12,099 nt of DNA from Prolixibacteraceae bacterium (GTDB lineage: Bacteria; Bacteroidota; Bacteroidia; Bacteroidales; Prolixibacteraceae), in the NCBI GenBank assembly GCA_018399395.1, contig JAGYOI010000020.1, positions 1-12,099 of the forward strand, read 5' to 3'. The translations under genes were made by a program, and so were the position numbers. This document shows, one piece after another, positions 6,050 through 12,099 of this stretch (within the stretch, counting starts at the first letter, position 1; the number at the start of each line of letters is the position of its first letter). Below the pieces are notes generated by a model. That model did not search any database. It was not told the origin of the DNA and worked only from the letters and a program-made list of their open reading frames with translations.

Positions 6050-7147
6050 TCACACCCTGTAAACCCTCCCTTTCCATTCAATACGCTTTTGCCGGTAATT
6101 CTTAAGGTTATAAAAAACCATCAAAGTAAAAGCCCATAACTGGTCAGGGTGAAACTCCATATTCTTTTTAAAACTAAATCGGCTTAAACCCGAAATCATA
6201 TACTTCATTATAAGAATTAGAAAAATTGAAGACAACAATAACACATACTGCCCGCTAAACAAATAAAATGGTAAACGAAACCATGTAACCAATAAAAACA
6301 GGACCATCCACAAGCGGCTGCCCACAAAAAACTGGTGTACGTTAAGCGAAAAACCATTCAACGCACTTTGGTAGTTGTGGTACATTCGGCATAGTATATC
6401 GTTGTCACCCAATAAAACCGCTACCGGGTAGCGGTTCTTTTTCATCAGGCGGGCAATCATTATGTCTTCCACATTTTTGTCTTTCACCATGTGGTGCCAC
6501 TGATGCGCATGATAGGTTTTGGCATCGAAAAACATCATTTGCCCATTGGCTGCCGACAACGACGAAAACCATTTAATTTTTACCGAAGGCAACATTAAAA
6601 AGCTAAGCAATATCCAGTTCATAACCGGAATGGTTTTCCATTCGCCGGTTGTACGGATAATTTGCTCCGGAAAAATCGATAATAATTTCACCTTCCGCTT
6701 ATTCACGTAAGTTATTGCCCTATTCAGCAATTGTGGCTTAACGCGCACATCGGCATCTAAAAACAGCAACCAGTCTCCACTTGCCCGCTGCGCAAGCTTA
6801 TAACAGGCGAAATTCTTCCCCATCCAGCCATCGGGCAAAGTTTCGTTGGTAAAATATTGAAGCTGTGGAATGATTTGCTTATAATGATTGAGAACTTCCA
6901 GGGTTTTATCGGTTGAATGGTCGTTGCAAACAATCACTTCAAAATTTTGGTAATCGAGATGCTTAAGGTCACCCAGAATATTTTTAAGGTTATCTTGTTC
7001 ATTACGTGCCGGGATCACTACCGATATTTTGGGTTGCCCTTCTAATGAGTCCGCCTGTGGCAAATACGGTTTCGACAGATAATTAACCAACACCACAAAA
7101 AAGTGAAAAACGAGTATGATAAACAATATGTAGCCGGCTATAATCAT
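6050..7147 (-). CDS. Membrane-bound family 2 glycosyltransferase, likely carotenoid glycosyltransferase (CruC/CrtQ-like)
   Basis: Inverting GT-A glycosyltransferase of family 2, predicted to move a sugar from a nucleotide donor to a hydroxylated carotenoid at the inner membrane. The 365 residues show an N-terminal membrane segment (about 1-22), the GT2 start ISVVIPARNEQDNL (41-54), VIVCNDHSTDKT (71-82), the metal-binding DAD (131-133) in WLLFLDADVRV, and an acidic NVEDIMIARLMKKNR stretch (225-239) containing the likely catalytic Glu-Asp pair. C-terminal hydrophobic segments follow at about 278-296, 300-318 and 336-348. This architecture and the DGWMGKNFACYKLA block (106-119) resemble GT2 enzymes of carotenoid clusters, such as chlorobactene glucosyltransferase CruC and staphyloxanthin CrtQ. 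The start overlaps the acyltransferase stop by 4 bp (ATGA), which implies translational coupling. Sugar and exact acceptor cannot be read from the sequence; a lipid acceptor is the main alternative. Confidence 0.83.
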   Translation of the reverse strand: MIIAGYILFIILVFHFFVVLVNYLSKPYLPQADSLEGQPKISVVIPARNEQDNLKNILGDLKHLDYQNFEVIVCNDHSTDKTLEVLNHYKQIIPQLQYFTNETLPDGWMGKNFACYKLAQRASGDWLLFLDADVRVKPQLLNRAITYVNKRKVKLLSIFPEQIIRTTGEWKTIPVMNWILLSFLMLPSVKIKWFSSLSAANGQMMFFDAKTYHAHQWHHMVKDKNVEDIMIARLMKKNRYPVAVLLGDNDILCRMYHNYQSALNGFSLNVHQFFVGSRLWMVLFLLVTWFRLPFYLFSGQYVLLLSSIFLILIMKYMISGLSRFSFKKNMEFHPDQLWAFTLMVFYNLKNYRQKRIEWKGRVYRV

Positions 7148-7764
7148 ACATCAAGCTTTGCATGTTGATTTAAACTTTGCATGTAAAATGAGCGATATTT
7201 CGCACTTAACTCTTTCAGCCCGTAACGTTGAAATTCAATTTCGCCAAGATACAAATAAACTGTAGGTTTTCGGTTCGAAAAGTAATCGACAAAAGCTGTA
7301 TAAAACAGGATTTGGACAGGGTCGCATTTTTTCAGGATTTTCTCAATTCCAGGTTTAAAATCAAAGTCCGGAGCCACAAAACTTGAAAATTTTCCCTGTG
7401 GATATAAAGCAACAACATTTTTTGCATCGTTCAATAAATCAACTGTATAATTTAAAGACTCAACAACCGAGCGGGAACCCGGGTCAACGGAATAAGCACC
7501 AACTTTACTTAGTATCTTGTTCTTTCTAAGTTGTTCTTCCAGAATCATCACATGCAGTTTTTTCTGCAAAAATTTTTTATTGGGGTGCAACATCCAAAAC
7601 CCATCCCACCAACTTACATGATTTCCAATTATAAGCGAAGCCTTGCTCTCATCGTGTTTCCAACCGCCCATCATCTCCACTGTCTCGAAATCTTTGTTCA
7701 TAATGTGGAACAAATATTTATAAAACAGCGGTGCAATTATCCGATGATGACTGGCTTTTATCAT
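7144..7764 (-). CDS. PlsC-fold acyltransferase, likely carotenoid glycoside acyltransferase
   Basis: Predicted glycerolipid-type (LPLAT) acyltransferase, 206 residues, probably peripheral on the inner membrane. The catalytic HX4D motif is NHVSWWD (His49, Asp54). A second family block is YPQGKFSS (121-128), which stands where most members have PEGTRS; here the glutamate is glutamine. It is shorter than typical 1-acyl-glycerol-3-phosphate acyltransferases (about 240 residues) and has no clear membrane helix. Sandwiched between a carotenoid hydratase and a glycosyltransferase, with 4-bp ATGA overlaps on both sides, it most likely adds a fatty acyl chain to the sugar of a carotenoid glycoside, like CruD in Chlorobaculum or CrtO in Staphylococcus. 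That role is inferred from context; a phospholipid or aminolipid acyltransferase remains possible. Confidence 0.8.
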   Translation of the reverse strand: MIKASHHRIIAPLFYKYLFHIMNKDFETVEMMGGWKHDESKASLIIGNHVSWWDGFWMLHPNKKFLQKKLHVMILEEQLRKNKILSKVGAYSVDPGSRSVVESLNYTVDLLNDAKNVVALYPQGKFSSFVAPDFDFKPGIEKILKKCDPVQILFYTAFVDYFSNRKPTVYLYLGEIEFQRYGLKELSAKYRSFYMQSLNQHAKLDV

Positions 7765-8417
7765 GGCAGAAAAATATTTAAGATACCAAAAAATGCCAGT
7801 TGCAGCACAAATACCCGACCGGCAACCTTGTTATCGGTATTGATATTAAACAACTCGTAGCAGCCACCAATTACCGTTGCCACAACAAACCACATCACAT
7901 AGTTCTGAAAAGGCACCTCGTTAAACATCCATGTCCACATGTCGGTTTTCATAGCTACGGGCTCCATAACATAATCGAACCCGGTCATTAACAAGCCTAC
8001 CAAAACCGGTAAAAACTTGCGCAAAGCTTTTTTTGTACGCACCAGAAATACCGCCCCGTAAGTTAGCATCAGCCAGTTAAACCCGATTAAAACAGGTGTG
8101 CCAAATACTTTTACCGGAATAGAATTGCCGTATATATATTCCCCGAAAAGATGACCGGTTTGTACGCCAACAGCCTCAATGGCTATGGTAACAACAATTA
8201 CCGAGGCAAAAAATATAAGGTGTTTAAGGTTGAATACTTTATGAAACAAAAACAACATGAAAATATTAATGATGAGCGAAACAGGTATTAGTTTCTCAAA
8301 AATATCGCGGGTTTGCGGTATCAGGAAGCCCGCGGTGCCAACAATGTAGAAAATAATTAAAAACTTCGTGGCTTCCTTTTCTTCAAGCGTTTTAAAATAT
8401 TGTATTATCCGGTTCAT
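7761..8417 (-). CDS. cruF: CruF-type carotenoid 1,2-hydratase (DUF422 / carotenoid biosynthesis membrane protein)
   Basis: Integral membrane protein of 218 residues in the family that includes CruF, which adds water across the terminal C-1,2 (1',2') double bond of a psi end group to give a tertiary alcohol. Roughly seven hydrophobic segments are visible, for example about 18-33, 45-58, 67-80, 107-126, 135-150, 172-187 and 201-217. Polar signature residues sit inside or next to them: EAVGVQTGHLFGEYIYG (81-97), TPVLIGFNWLMLTY (107-120) and FDYVMEPVAMKTDMWTW (147-163), all characteristic of the family. It starts 6 nt after the stop of the CrtD-like gene and its stop overlaps the acyltransferase start by 4 bp. 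The pairing with a CrtD-like desaturase and a glycosyltransferase supports hydratase activity that supplies the hydroxyl for glycosylation. Members of this family with other proposed roles exist, so the reaction is inferred. Confidence 0.85.
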   Translation of the reverse strand: MNRIIQYFKTLEEKEATKFLIIFYIVGTAGFLIPQTRDIFEKLIPVSLIINIFMLFLFHKVFNLKHLIFFASVIVVTIAIEAVGVQTGHLFGEYIYGNSIPVKVFGTPVLIGFNWLMLTYGAVFLVRTKKALRKFLPVLVGLLMTGFDYVMEPVAMKTDMWTWMFNEVPFQNYVMWFVVATVIGGCYELFNINTDNKVAGRVFVLQLAFFGILNIFLP

Positions 8418-8423
8418 GAAATT

Positions 8424-9875
8424 CTAAATTAGGTTGTCAACTATTTTTGCCGATGCCAGGCACAAGGGGATACCCCCGCCCGGGTGTATGCTTCCGCCCA
8501 CAAAATACAAATTTTTATACTTCCGGCTAAAATTTGGGTGGCGCAAAAATGCAGCCATGGCACTATTTGAACTGTGCCCGTAAAGCGAACCATTAACCGA
8601 TGCGGTACGGGCTTCAATATCAACCGGCGTAGTAACCTCTTCATTTTCAATAAGAGGCTCCACATCCATTTTCAACATGGAACCAATTTTTGCCAGCACA
8701 ATTTTACGGGCTTTATTGGTTTGTTGTTGCCAGTCTTGCCCCACGTTCTCGGGGGCATTCACCATAACAAACCAATTCTCTTTTCCTTCGGGGGCATCGC
8801 TTTCTACCACTTTGTTGCTGATAAAAATATACACCGTGAGGTCGTTGGCAAATACTTTGGTTTTAAACAATCCGTCAAATTCAGCTTTGTAATTGTTGCT
8901 GAAAAGTATGTTATGAACGTCGAGGTCTGAGCTCAGGTTCATGCCCCAATAAAAAATAAGGGCACTTGATGAGCGTTCGCGTTTCGATAACTTACGGTAC
9001 ATCCCAGAATCGGGCAAAATATTTTTGTAGAAATAAGTCACATCGGTATCGTTAACCACTACATCCGATTCATAAATTTCATTTTGCGTAACCAAACGCC
9101 AGCTTTTATCAACATTTTGCTGAATGCCCTGCACCCCTTCGTTGGTTTTAATTTCAACCCCTTCTTCCTTTGCCAGTTTTACTAATGCTTCAACAATACC
9201 ACGCATCCCTTTAAGTGGGAAAAAAGCACCGGTGTTGTGCTCGAGATGTGCAATCATATTTAATGTTGCCGGCGCTTTGTACGGATTACTGCCGTTGTAA
9301 GTTGCGTAGCGGTTAAAAAGTTGCGCAACATTTCCATCACCAAAGGTTTGCACATTGCGCTGGTTCATCGTTTTAAAAGCATCGAGTTTGTGCAGGGCCT
9401 TCAGGCTTCGCTGACCGGCATCACCCGTAAATGTTGATGCTTTGTGAATAGAATTAAACAGAAAAAAGTCGCTGGTATGGGTATATAAAAACGATTGGCG
9501 TTCGAGGTATTTTTCAATCACCAAACGTTCGATGCCCGATTTCTGCACCTCCTCAACAAAATCATCGTGCTTGCTCCACGCTTTCAGGTTTGTACCATCG
9601 GGGAAGAAATAGTTGCAGGTCATGCTCAGGCTAACCACATCAATATAATCGCGGGCATCCTTCCCAAACAATTCAAAAAGCTCGTAAACCAACTGCGGCA
9701 GTGTAAAAAGCGATGGACCGGTATCAAAACGAAATTCGCCGTTTTTCAACTCGCCAATTTTCCCGCCAATAGTTTCAGCCTGCTCAAAAACTGTAACGTC
9801 AAATCCTTTTGCAGCAAATCGTAAAGACGATGCCAAACCACCTATTCCTGAACCAATTACCGAAACCTTCTTCAT
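8424..9875 (-). CDS. crtD: CrtI-family carotenoid desaturase, probably CrtD-like 3,4-desaturase
   Basis: FAD-dependent carotenoid desaturase/oxidase, 483 residues with the start chosen here. The N-terminal dinucleotide-binding fold has GSGIGG (8-13) and FEQ (30-32, glutamate for the ribose), then GGKIGELKNGEFRFDTGPSL. The C-terminus ends YFVGGSIHPGGGIPLCLASA, the FAD-binding block with the G-G-S-x-H-P-G-G-G-I-P form typical of CrtD (hydroxyneurosporene/C-3',4' desaturases), unlike the GASTxPGTGxPM of true CrtI seen in the neighbour on the other strand. The frame is open to an ATG at 9920, but the conserved flavoprotein start MKKVSVIGSG begins at 9875 and the extra 15 residues look non-homologous, so 9875 is preferred. 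It is the first gene of the minus-strand arm, 6 nt before cruF, fitting hydration at C-1 followed by 3,4-desaturation. Other CrtI-family reactions (ketolation, alternative desaturation) cannot be excluded. Confidence 0.82.
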   Translation of the reverse strand: MKKVSVIGSGIGGLASSLRFAAKGFDVTVFEQAETIGGKIGELKNGEFRFDTGPSLFTLPQLVYELFELFGKDARDYIDVVSLSMTCNYFFPDGTNLKAWSKHDDFVEEVQKSGIERLVIEKYLERQSFLYTHTSDFFLFNSIHKASTFTGDAGQRSLKALHKLDAFKTMNQRNVQTFGDGNVAQLFNRYATYNGSNPYKAPATLNMIAHLEHNTGAFFPLKGMRGIVEALVKLAKEEGVEIKTNEGVQGIQQNVDKSWRLVTQNEIYESDVVVNDTDVTYFYKNILPDSGMYRKLSKRERSSSALIFYWGMNLSSDLDVHNILFSNNYKAEFDGLFKTKVFANDLTVYIFISNKVVESDAPEGKENWFVMVNAPENVGQDWQQQTNKARKIVLAKIGSMLKMDVEPLIENEEVTTPVDIEARTASVNGSLYGHSSNSAMAAFLRHPNFSRKYKNLYFVGGSIHPGGGIPLCLASAKIVDNLI

Positions 9876-9998
9876 TTTGTTTAAATATTTTGAATAATTT
9901 CCTATACAAACAACGAACAATTTTACAACAAATTAGTTTATTTTGGTAAAATAGCAATAACTTTAAGGACTTGTGAAAGGTACAAAACATTTTCATGC
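9876..9998. promoter_or_regulatory. Divergent promoter region of the carotenoid locus, with bulged inverted repeat
   Basis: This 123-nt AT-rich gap separates the divergent crtD and crtI starts and must hold both promoters. At 9920-9952 lies an inverted repeat: ATTTTAC-AA-CAAA on the left and TTTG-GTAAAAT on the right, giving 11 matching pairs with a 2-nt asymmetry around 9 nt, roughly in the middle of the gap. For crtI, TAACTTTA (9958-9965) approximates the Bacteroidota -7 element TAnnTTTG; no good -33 element fits. For crtD no convincing element is found. TTCATGCATGAA (9992-10003) is a perfect 12-bp palindrome that includes the crtI start codon. Binding proteins are unknown. Confidence 0.5.
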
Positions 9999-11492
9999 AT
10001 GAATAAAAAAGAAGTAATAATAGTGGGCACAGGCCTGGGCGGATTAAGTACTGCCCTGCGCCTGGTGTCAGAGGGGTTTAAAGTGAAAATGGTCGAGAAG
10101 TACCACCAGGCAGGCGGGCGGTTAAACCGCTTATCGAAAGATGGTTTTATATTTGACCTTGGGCCCACTTTTTTTAGTATGAGTTACGAATTTGACGAAC
10201 TTGTAAAAAGCACAAATATTGAATATCCTTTCGAGTTCATTGAGCTTGACCCGCTTTTTACTGTGAATATCGACGGAGTCCCAAAAACCTTTACTATATA
10301 CAAAGACCTGGATAAACTTTCGGAGGAGTTTGCTTCATTTGAACCTGATTTTAAGGCAAAAATGGAAAAACACCTCCGGAAAACAGGTCAACTTTTTCAC
10401 GACACCGAAGATAAAATTGTACATCGCAACTTTACATCATTGTTCGATTATTTTATGCAACTTACGCGGGTGCCGTTAAAGCATAGTCCGCTATTGTTTA
10501 AAACCATGTGGAAAGAGCTTTGCGACAGTTTCGAATCGAAGGAAGCGAGGATGGTTTTTTCATTGGTGGGGTTCTTCCTTGGCGCCACACCGTTCGACAC
10601 CCCCGCTATTTATTCGCTGCTCAATTACGTTGAATTAAAGCATGATGGCTACCATAATGTAAAAGGCGGCATGTATAAAATTGTTGAGGGATTGTTTAAA
10701 GTTCTACGCGAAAGGCAAGTCGATTTCTATTTCAACACCGAGATTGTTGAAGCAATAACAACAAACGATAAAATTGATTACCTGGTTGACCAAAACGGCC
10801 GCGAATGGCATGCCGATTATTACGTCATTAATGCCGATGCAGCCTCGTTCAGGGGAGAAATACTCAAGAAAAAACGATATTCGGAAAAACGGCTCGACAA
10901 GAAAAAGTGGACGATGGCCCCGCTTACCATTTATCTGGGGTTAAACGGAAAAGTTGACAAACTGCAACATCACAATTACTTTTTAGGCAATAACTTCGAC
11001 CAATATGCCAGGGGGGTATTTAAAAATAAAGTTTCGTTCGACAAACCGTACTACTATGTTAATGTGCCGTCGAAAAACAACCCCGGATATGCGCCTGAAG
11101 GTAAAGACAGCCTATTTATTTTGTGCCCGTCGCCCGATTTACGTTTTAAGCCCGATTACAGCGACCGCGAAACCATTGCACAAAACATTATCGATGATTT
11201 ATCGGAACGCACGGGGTACAACATTAATTCGATGATTGAAAGCAGAACCGTGCTTTCGCCCGAACATTGGCAAAATATGTTTAACTTGTACAAAGGCAGT
11301 GGCCTTGGGTTGGCTCACGATTTGAACCAAATTGCCTGGTTCAGGCCATCGAACCACGACAAGAAGTACAAAAACACTTTTTACGTTGGGGCGTCAACCA
11401 TTCCCGGGACGGGATTACCCATGGCTGTAATCAGCTCAAAATTAACCACTGAAAAGCTTTTAACCCATGATAGAACTGTTTCAAAAAAATAA
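9999..11492 (+). CDS. crtI: Phytoene desaturase CrtI
   Basis: FAD-dependent desaturase that converts phytoene stepwise toward lycopene, membrane-associated. The 497 residues match the CrtI family length (about 490-510). The Rossmann motif GTGLGG is at 10-15, followed by EKYHQAGGRLNRL (34-46) and FDLGPTFFSM. The C-terminal FAD and substrate block includes GSGLGLAHDLNQIAWFRPSN and FYVGASTIPGTGLPMAVISS (461-480), the classical CrtI end. The next gene, crtB, overlaps its 3' end by 26 bp, the standard crtI-crtB arrangement. The ATG at 9999 starts right before the conserved nucleotide-binding strand; no shorter start would keep it. An AAAGG at 9976-9980 is too far upstream to be a good Shine-Dalgarno site. 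How many desaturation steps it performs cannot be read from the sequence, and a C30 substrate is a less likely alternative. Confidence 0.87.
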   Translation: MNKKEVIIVGTGLGGLSTALRLVSEGFKVKMVEKYHQAGGRLNRLSKDGFIFDLGPTFFSMSYEFDELVKSTNIEYPFEFIELDPLFTVNIDGVPKTFTIYKDLDKLSEEFASFEPDFKAKMEKHLRKTGQLFHDTEDKIVHRNFTSLFDYFMQLTRVPLKHSPLLFKTMWKELCDSFESKEARMVFSLVGFFLGATPFDTPAIYSLLNYVELKHDGYHNVKGGMYKIVEGLFKVLRERQVDFYFNTEIVEAITTNDKIDYLVDQNGREWHADYYVINADAASFRGEILKKKRYSEKRLDKKKWTMAPLTIYLGLNGKVDKLQHHNYFLGNNFDQYARGVFKNKVSFDKPYYYVNVPSKNNPGYAPEGKDSLFILCPSPDLRFKPDYSDRETIAQNIIDDLSERTGYNINSMIESRTVLSPEHWQNMFNLYKGSGLGLAHDLNQIAWFRPSNHDKKYKNTFYVGASTIPGTGLPMAVISSKLTTEKLLTHDRTVSKK

Positions 11493-12099
11493 CCTGCAAT
11501 GCAGTAAGAACACCACAAAACGATACAGCACATCTTTTTCGCTAGGCGTACGTTTATTGGGCAAAGCATACCGCGACCATATTTACAGTATTTATGGGTT
11601 TGTGCGTTATGCCGACGAAATTGTAGATACTTTTTTCGATTACAAACAGGATGAATTGTTAAAAGAGTTTCGCGAAGAAACCTACAAAGCAATTGACCGT
11701 GGCATTAGCCTTAACCCCATAATCGACAGCTTTCAGCGCACCGTAAGCCAATGCGGTATTGAACCAAAACTTATTGATGCTTTTCTCGACAGCATGGAAA
11801 TGGACCTCAGGCATGAGATTTACGACTCCAGTCTTCTCGAAAAATACATTTATGGCTCGGCTGAAGTGGTGGGCTTAATGTGCCTGCGTGTTTTTTATAG
11901 CGACAACCCCGAAAAATATAACGAACTGGTATATCCGGCCCGCAAACTGGGCGAGGCATTTCAAAAAGTAAATTTCCTTCGCGATGCACAGGACGATTTT
12001 GAGAACAAGGGGCGTGTTTACTTTAAAAATATCGATTTCAACAACTTCACATCCGATGCCAAAGCACAAATTGAAAACGACATCCAGTTCGACTTTGAT
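11467..12099 (+). CDS. crtB: Phytoene synthase CrtB (3' end outside window)
   Basis: Condenses two geranylgeranyl diphosphates to phytoene, the committed step of C40 carotenoid synthesis. The frame is open from ATG 11467 to the last base, giving 211 residues of an expected 270-300. The N-terminus has CSKNTTKRYSTSFSLG (12-27), then the first aspartate-rich motif in IYGFVRYADEIVD (42-54; Asp50, Glu51, Asp54), YGSAEVVGLMCLRVF (129-143), and the second motif in GEAFQKVNFLRDAQDDFENK (162-181; Asp173, Asp177), continuing GRVYF. Both motifs bind the Mg-diphosphates. The start lies 26 bp inside the 3' end of crtI; it is the only start that keeps the conserved N-terminus, so the overlap is probably real and implies coupled translation. 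A squalene or diapophytoene synthase of the same fold is possible but less likely beside crtI and the CruF-type hydratase. Confidence 0.94.
   Translation, partial: MIELFQKNNLQCSKNTTKRYSTSFSLGVRLLGKAYRDHIYSIYGFVRYADEIVDTFFDYKQDELLKEFREETYKAIDRGISLNPIIDSFQRTVSQCGIEPKLIDAFLDSMEMDLRHEIYDSSLLEKYIYGSAEVVGLMCLRVFYSDNPEKYNELVYPARKLGEAFQKVNFLRDAQDDFENKGRVYFKNIDFNNFTSDAKAQIENDIQFDFD

Noticed and set aside
6033..6077. Longer start of the TPR-like protein at 6077, overlapping the glycosyltransferase
   Set aside because: It would put 15 charged residues in front of a clean signal peptide, and the strong AAAGGAG site serves the ATG at 6032 or 6029.
7531..7860. 109-codon plus-strand frame across the acyltransferase/cruF junction
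   Set aside because: It crosses two well-supported minus-strand genes and reads as low-complexity shadow sequence.
8574..8930. 118-codon open frame on the plus strand inside the CrtD-like gene
   Set aside because: Antisense shadow of a strongly supported coding region; no conserved domain visible.
9876..9920. N-terminal extension of the CrtD-like protein to the ATG at 9920
   Set aside because: The extra 15 residues do not look like flavoprotein sequence and the conserved MKKVSVIGSG start is at 9875; the longer version would also occupy the promoter region.

Overview
The window looks like chromosomal DNA from a member of the Bacteroidota, plausibly an environmental lineage such as Marinilabiliales or a relative. 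This is an inference from protein character, moderate AT-richness, mostly weak Shine-Dalgarno sites and the carotenoid gene content; no rRNA or marker phylogeny is available. Coding density is high and no gap reaches 300 bases. I see no tRNA, rRNA, CRISPR array, transposase or phage gene.

Layout: (1) 2-1264 (+) is the nearly complete serine hydroxymethyltransferase gene glyA, missing only its 5' end and followed by a good intrinsic terminator. (2) 1455-4279 (+) holds larE, larC and larB, the three enzymes that build the nickel-pincer nucleotide (NPN) cofactor of lactate racemase-type enzymes. A GNAT acetyltransferase gene (4295-5152) follows 15 nt later and may be part of the same transcript. 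No larA, larR or nickel transporter is present, so the enzyme that uses the cofactor must be encoded elsewhere. (3) 5268-12099 is a carotenoid locus with two divergent arms. The right arm (+) has crtI (phytoene desaturase) overlapping crtB (phytoene synthase, cut by the window end), the early pathway. The left arm (-) has, in transcription order, a CrtD-like desaturase, a CruF-type carotenoid 1,2-hydratase, a PlsC-fold acyltransferase, a membrane glycosyltransferase and a secreted TPR-like protein. The left-arm genes are tightly packed, with two 4-bp ATGA overlaps.

How the genes work together: LarB carboxylates and hydrolyses nicotinic acid adenine dinucleotide, LarE thiolates the two carboxylates, and LarC inserts nickel using CTP. 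In the carotenoid locus, CrtB makes phytoene and CrtI desaturates it. CruF plus the CrtD-like enzyme would then hydrate and further desaturate a psi end, and the glycosyltransferase and acyltransferase could convert the resulting tertiary hydroxyl into an acylated glycoside. The end product is an inference; no lycopene cyclase, ketolase or ring hydroxylase lies inside the window.

Non-coding items of note are a perfect 7+1+7 palindrome upstream of larE, a degenerate inverted repeat of a type common in Bacteroidota genomes between larE and larC, a bulged inverted repeat in the divergent crtD/crtI promoter region, and an unusually strong Shine-Dalgarno site for the last gene of the left arm. I found no clearly undescribed system. 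The most interesting points are the three-cysteine LarE in an operon lacking larA, the lar-GNAT linkage, and the acyl-glycosyl carotenoid module with an attached exported TPR-like protein.
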